From: an uncultured Clostridia bacterium
GTDB taxonomy: Bacteria; Bacillota; Clostridia; Saccharofermentanales; Saccharofermentanaceae
Direction: 5' to 3'
Length of the DNA stretch: 55,568 nt
NCBI GenBank assembly: GCA_946403085.1
Contig: CAMIYM010000016.1
Span: 1-55,568 of the forward strand
Position 1 is the first letter of the stretch. Each line of letters starts with the position of its first letter. Shown here piece by piece: positions 52,600 to 55,568 of this stretch. The notes beneath the pieces were generated by a model. The model worked only from the letters and a program-made list of their open reading frames with translations, was not told the DNA's origin and made no database searches. Position numbers and translations under genes: made by a program.

Positions 52600-53249
52600 A
52601 GTATTATTAGGCTAGCTCCAAGGAATACGGAAGCGATAACTTCCAGATCCGAGGAAGGCCGCCCGAAGTAATTATCGAGCAGGCGCAGGGGAGAACCAGA
52701 GTTACGAGTCTGGCGAAGCCGAAGAAACGAAGCCGGAGACAACTATCAAAGGTGGATACGAAGTCCGAGATGAGAACTAAGGGAGTGACGAGCGAGTGGT
52801 TGAAGGTGTCTTAGGACATGCAAGCCACAGGTTGTAACAATTAGTTGATTCGGTATTCGGAACCGCGAGTAGGTGAGATGTCACCATCGACAGGAAAGAA
52901 CCGGAGGCCGCAGCGGATGTTACACCGGTTCGTGCATACCGAGTAGCCGACCTGGCTGTCGAACTGCTTAGCAAGATCGAGAGGTTTTAGTGAAGCAGAC
53001 CTGAATCGAATAGCGTTATGTTCGGTGAATGGAGACATGAGATGCACGGTGTGATTGAGGGTTGCAGCAAATCGATTAGTTGTGACGATATCACATAGAG
53101 CTCGGGTAGTGTTAGGAAAGGGCCTTTTGGTAGGGTGGAAGAGCGTATGAAGATGAGCGTGAATGCGTGGTCTTTAAAGGTAGTCTAATTTGGTTCGTTG
53201 GAGCGAATAATGAGATCCCGGTGATTCAGGTCACCGGGATCTTACTTTT
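52600..53249 (+). ncRNA. Large structured noncoding RNA candidate (about 610 nt core plus terminator)
   Basis: No credible frame covers this stretch on either strand. Its ends pair over 600 nt: ATTATT (52603-52608) and GCTCCAA (52615-52621) match TTGGAGC (53198-53204) and AATAAT (53206-53211) perfectly and in the correct nested order. Inside are many local stems: GGAAG/CTTCC (52629-52644), CCAGA/TCTGG (52696-52713), GGTGA/TCACC (52872-52885), GAACCGG/CCGGTTC (52898-52931), CTGCTT/AAGCAG (52964-52998) and TGTGA/TCACA (53081-53095). A strong terminator follows the closing helix by two bases. Its length is in the range of known ornate RNAs such as OLE or ROOL. I cannot place it in a class, and I see no match to RNase P RNA, tmRNA, 6S RNA or a group II intron domain V. 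Confidence 0.72.
53214..53249 (+). terminator. Intrinsic terminator of the structured RNA
   Basis: A perfect 11-bp stem GATCCCGGTGA (53214-53224)/TCACCGGGATC (53231-53241) with a 6-base loop is followed by TTACTTTTG. The minus side has no T run, so it belongs to plus-strand transcription. Confidence 0.85.
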
Positions 53250-53273
53250 GTGATCTTATAGTTTTCGATATGC

Positions 53274-53825
53274 TTATTTACGCTTGGGAATCTGAGCGAT
53301 ATAAGGAAGGTTTCTTCCAATCTCATCGTGATCAAGACCATAACCTGCAAGCCAGAGATCGTTGATCTCAAACCCATAGTATTTGACCGGTATGGTCATG
53401 AGAAGTCTGTCGGGATTAAGAAGCATAGTGCATAAAGTAATATCCTTTGGCTTCTTCATCTCGAGGTTCTGAATGATGTAAGCAGTTGTAAGACCTGTCC
53501 TGATAACATCTTCTACGACCAGTACATGTTTGTCCGTAATATCGATGTCGATGTCCTTTGTGATCCTCACGATACCTGTCTTGGATGTGGTATCGGGAAT
53601 GCTGGAGAACCCGACCATATCGACTTTGACAGGAAGATCGATAGCTCTTGTTAAGTCAGAAAGGAAATAGAGTGAACCTTTGATGACACCGATAACAACG
53701 AGTTCCTTTCCCTTAAAATCTTCAGTTATCTGCTTTCCGATCTCTTTGACTCTTTCACGGATAGTCTCTTCGCTGTATACCACATGCTCGATTTTCAGAG
53801 CTTCTTCAAGATTTGCCACTTCCAA
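53274..53825 (-). CDS. hpt: Hypoxanthine phosphoribosyltransferase with Arg at the catalytic Asp position
   Basis: The 183-residue protein is a type I phosphoribosyltransferase of the HPRT group: VVIGVIKGSLYFLSDLTRAI, the PRPP loop VLVVEDVIRTGLT, then GYGLDHDEIGRNLPYIAQ. The loop normally reads EDIIDTG; here codon 109 is AGG (Arg) where the purine-contacting Asp is expected. E105 and D106 are retained. It salvages hypoxanthine or guanine if active. The start is TTG at 53825 with AAGGGGG upstream; a GTG two codons later is possible. It follows the kinase-like gene by 9 bases. Confidence 0.9.
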   Translation of the reverse strand: MEVANLEEALKIEHVVYSEETIRERVKEIGKQITEDFKGKELVVIGVIKGSLYFLSDLTRAIDLPVKVDMVGFSSIPDTTSKTGIVRITKDIDIDITDKHVLVVEDVIRTGLTTAYIIQNLEMKKPKDITLCTMLLNPDRLLMTIPVKYYGFEINDLWLAGYGLDHDEIGRNLPYIAQIPKRK

Positions 53826-53834
53826 AAATCCCCC

Positions 53835-54794
53835 TTAAGAATTATCAGTAAGTCCGCCAAAGAGTTTAAGACGGTCGACAAGTTCATTGAAATCTTTTTT
53901 ATAAACAATGCGGATGTTAGTGCCCGGATAGAGTTCCTTTACAAGGCGCATCTTCTTGTTTTTCTTTGTGACATATTTCTGATCCATCGTGGTAAGTTCA
54001 AGGTAAAGATTGAACCTGGGCAGATAGAAATCAGGAGAGATCGCCATGGTGACATTGCCTTCAGCATCCCATTCGACCGGGAAAGTCTTTGGTTCGTAGA
54101 GCCACTCGATATTGTAAAGATTTAAGATCCTGGCAAATTCCTCTTCTGTCTCATTCTTAAAAGAGATATTTCTGCTCTGGTGATCTATCGTCTTGGAAGA
54201 TTCATTTGAACGAGAAAGCCTTACCCTGATATCGTGTTTACGTGCGAGTTCGGTAATCGCATCCACACATTCATCGACACTTAAACGGTCTGTATTGAGG
54301 ATGAGGTCAAACTGTTCTGGTGAGGTAATATCTTTTCCGTATACAGTCTTGACGAACCTCTTGTGTTTACGGTCGCCGATATCAAGGACTTCGGTAGCTT
54401 CGTCATTAGTTATCCTGTATTTCTTGGCGATAGTATTGATTCGTGTAGCTTCACTTGCCGTGACCCTGACATGAATGGCATCAGGAAAACCTGAAAGCAG
54501 AACGCTTCCGCCCATTCCGAGGATGACAAGGTCCTTATCCTTTGATTCGGAAGCGAGCGTCCTTATCCTTTCAACAAGGATATCAGAATACGTACGGTTG
54601 CTTCCGGGAAGCGGCATCTCGAAAAATTTGGCACTTTCATTAAGCCTGTCGAGAGTTCCGGGATTGATCTCACCAAAGAAATTATCAAGAGCATATTTCC
54701 TGGAGATGACGATTGTTCCAAGACGGCTCGCAAGAGCCTCGGCTATCTCGTCTCCGAGACTTCCGTTCTGCCTTGAGATCGTGATTATTGCCAT
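53835..54794 (-). CDS. Cytidylate kinase-like domain fused to a PD-(D/E)xK-nuclease-like domain
   Basis: The 319-residue protein begins MAIITISRQNGSLGDEIAEALASRLG, the P-loop-like start of the cytidylate-kinase-like (Cytidylate_kin2) family. The kinase-like part runs to about residue 195. The final ~100 residues (ISPDFYLPRFNLYLELTTMDQKYVTKKNKKMRLVKELYPG) have a D...ExT...K pattern and alpha/beta predicted layout like small PD-(D/E)xK nucleases. That second assignment is inference. The frame opens at 54836; the ATG at 54794 is chosen by family start, with a GGGGG signal upstream. hpt is directly downstream, suggesting a nucleotide-linked role. Confidence 0.78.
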   Translation of the reverse strand: MAIITISRQNGSLGDEIAEALASRLGTIVISRKYALDNFFGEINPGTLDRLNESAKFFEMPLPGSNRTYSDILVERIRTLASESKDKDLVILGMGGSVLLSGFPDAIHVRVTASEATRINTIAKKYRITNDEATEVLDIGDRKHKRFVKTVYGKDITSPEQFDLILNTDRLSVDECVDAITELARKHDIRVRLSRSNESSKTIDHQSRNISFKNETEEEFARILNLYNIEWLYEPKTFPVEWDAEGNVTMAISPDFYLPRFNLYLELTTMDQKYVTKKNKKMRLVKELYPGTNIRIVYKKDFNELVDRLKLFGGLTDNS

Positions 54795-54824
54795 AAAAAC
54801 CCCCGAAATCTGCCTGATATTCCA

Positions 54825-54853
54825 ATTATACCCCAATAGTATTGGTGCTCAAA
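54825..54853 (-). promoter_or_regulatory. Promoter of the kinase-like/hpt operon
   Basis: On the minus strand a consensus TATAAT (54825-54830) lies 31 bases before the ATG, with a weak TTTGAG (54848-54853) at 17-base spacing. Confidence 0.5.
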
Positions 54854-54894
54854 ACGCGAAAAACCTCGAAAAATAAGTTTTTTGAAAATATTGT

Positions 54895-54923
54895 TTGACT
54901 TTGAAGATGGTATTGGTTATAAT
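54895..54923 (+). promoter_or_regulatory. Promoter of tRNA-Thr
   Basis: TTGACT (54895-54900), exactly 17 bases, then TATAAT (54918-54923). The mature tRNA starts 17 bases downstream. Confidence 0.9.
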
Positions 54924-54939
54924 CTCTCGTGCTAAGGAT

Positions 54940-55015
54940 GCCATCTTAGCTCAGTTGGTAGAGCAGCTGATTTGTAATCAGCAGGTCGTGGGTTCGAGTC
55001 CCACAAATGGCTCCA
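54940..55015 (+). tRNA. tRNA-Thr (anticodon TGT)
   Basis: The 76-base cloverleaf includes an encoded CCA. The acceptor GCCATCT/AAATGGC has a single C-A mismatch at the 6-67 pair. The D arm starts AGCTCAGTTGGTAGAGC, the anticodon stem GCTGA/TCAGC encloses TTTGTAA (anticodon TGT), and the T arm is GTGGG-TTCGAGT-CCCAC. It decodes ACA and probably other ACN codons by wobble. It is a single gene with its own promoter and terminator. Confidence 0.97.
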
Positions 55016-55021
55016 AGACCA

Positions 55022-55062
55022 AAACCCTTGAAAACATTGCGTTTCAAGGGTTTTTCTTTTTT
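55022..55062 (+). terminator. Intrinsic terminator of tRNA-Thr
   Basis: AAACCCTTGAAA (55022-55033) pairs with TTTCAAGGGTTT (55042-55053), followed by a T-rich tail TTCTTTTTT. Confidence 0.85.
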
Positions 55063-55371
55063 AGTCTCGAGACCTCAAATAGGGCAAAAATCGCGAAAAT
55101 GGTAACAATTTGGTAACCCCTGCTGAAAAAACATCTTTTGGTCAGGCGGACTGACGCCCTTTGAGGAATATCTCGAATTCTTCTCTCTTGTTCTCTGGCA
55201 AGTTATAAGAACTTATGTTCGAATATGTACGGTTAGATTATATGAGGGTAGAAAACGGTTTGCAAGCCTTGTTTTTCAGGGTGTCCCATAAATGGAACTG
55301 GTAGATAAAGGTACGATTAATGGAACTCTCTGCCTGAGATATTATAAGTTTATAAAATTCTCGTATAGTAA
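55063..55371. other. Gene-free stretch after tRNA-Thr
   Basis: No supported gene is present. GGTAACAATTTGGTAACC (55098-55116 region) is a short repeat/dyad. A LexA-like box lies at 55208-55221. AATGGAACT occurs twice about 30 bases apart (near 55291 and 55319) within a segment that looks like the edge of a lost mobile element; this last idea is weak. The tRNA 3' end is not repeated in the window, so no attachment-site pair can be shown. Confidence 0.35.
55208..55221. promoter_or_regulatory. LexA (SOS) box
   Basis: AGAACTTATGTTCG contains the full GAAC-N4-GTTC dyad of the Gram-positive LexA/DinR operator. No intact gene follows it within the window. Confidence 0.5.
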
Positions 55372-55568
55372 AATCTGCATGTTATAATTTACATATCCAA
55401 GAGGAAACTCTTAGTTGGGAAAATCAACAGTATTATAGATATGTCAAAGAAGATTGGTGTAGATACTCTCATAGAAGGCGTAGAAACAGCAAAACAATTT
55501 GAGAGATTATATGCTATGGGATGCAAGCTGTATCAGGGTTTCTACTTTTCAAAACCGGTTGATCTGGA
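55372..55568 (+). pseudogene. Decapitated EAL-domain (c-di-GMP phosphodiesterase) fragment, runs off the window
   Basis: The open frame after a stop at 55369 encodes KINSIIDMSKKIGVDTLIEGVET, then QFERLYAMGCKLYQGFYFSKPVDL. These are the last conserved motifs of EAL domains: EGVET, and G-C/D-x-x-QG-x-x-F-S-x-P. The upstream EAL signature, metal-binding residues and any GGDEF or sensor domain are absent, replaced by stop-containing sequence. It looks like a 3' remnant of a cyclic-di-GMP phosphodiesterase gene. The rest lies outside the window, so a rearranged but expressed product cannot be excluded. Confidence 0.7.

Noticed and set aside
52777..53047. Small minus-strand reading frames in the RNA region (about 65 codons each)
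   Set aside because: No ribosome-binding sites, no recognisable protein, and they overlap each other and the predicted RNA helices.
52600..53249. RNase P RNA, tmRNA or group II intron
   Set aside because: No GAGGAAAGTCC-type RNase P core, no tRNA-like ends with CCA, and no domain V hairpin or maturase.
54895..55116. Plus-strand reading frame over the tRNA
   Set aside because: It is the tRNA-Thr gene and its promoter and terminator read as codons.
55280..55345. Insertion-sequence end
   Set aside because: The repeated AATGGAACT is suggestive, but no transposase, matching inverted end or target duplication can be seen.

Overview
The window reads as chromosome from a low-to-mid GC Bacillota of the class Clostridia, probably an anaerobic gut or rumen lineage. 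This is inferred from the gene families (LL-diaminopimelate aminotransferase, ECF-type QueT, 7TM-type sensor kinase, HU, DUF885 and DUF1858 proteins), strong AGGAGG ribosome-binding sites, and TTGACA/TATAAT promoters. A genus cannot be fixed from sequence reading alone. Almost all of it is ordinary housekeeping chromosome; no phage, transposase, CRISPR array or plasmid gene was found.

Layout. 1-4364: the 3' part of carB fused in frame to dapF, then a HAD hydrolase. 4340-5257: a DMT exporter on the minus strand. 5417-8487: a tight operon (Gfo/Idh/MocA oxidoreductase, queT, methyltransferase, CmpB-type membrane protein). 8526-10399: Mrp ATPase, thioredoxin-like lipoprotein, ispF. 10404-12586 (minus): radA-ispD. 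12721-13905 (minus): dapL. 14108-17947: a degenerate adenylate-forming enzyme and a DUF885 lipoprotein. 18139-21453: a 1104-residue PP2C-like/TM/LysM-like protein. 21619-26017: a serine biosynthesis pair, a GH32-like protein with a substituted nucleophile, and a small RluA enzyme. 26018-31094 (minus): DUF1015, FAD oxidoreductase and DUF2298 operon. 31340-36183: WYL regulator, alaS, HIT protein, trmB. 36200-37687 (minus): GT-C-like membrane protein. 37919-38953: gap. 39011-39530: a gene-free stretch with palindromic repeats. 39531-44565: phosphoesterase (minus), PC4-like protein, membrane protein, ligA, 5-formyl-THF cyclo-ligase, small membrane protein. 44706-49175: Spo0A_C-like protein, HU, DUF1858 protein, two-component system. 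49406-52451: Y-family polymerase, radical SAM protein and two membrane proteins. 52488-53249: a large structured noncoding RNA candidate. 53274-54794 (minus): hpt and a kinase-like/nuclease-like fusion. 54940-55015: tRNA-Thr. 55063-55568: mostly non-coding, ending in a decapitated EAL-domain fragment.

Connections. DapL makes LL-diaminopimelate and DapF turns it into meso-diaminopimelate, so the short aminotransferase route to lysine and peptidoglycan is represented twice. IspD and IspF of the MEP isoprenoid route lie tail to tail. A class V aminotransferase plus SerA gives serine synthesis up to phosphoserine. No canonical serB lies beside them, but a DUF1015 gene is about 5 kb away.

The most interesting item is the region at 52488-53249. 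It has no credible reading frame. Two short helices about 600 nt apart (52603-52621 with 53198-53211) close a domain rich in local hairpins, and a strong intrinsic terminator follows at once. Other points worth checking are the carB-dapF fusion, several conserved enzymes with replaced catalytic residues (GH32, HPRT, the adenylate-forming enzyme, PP2C), and the three 27-nt palindromes after gap.
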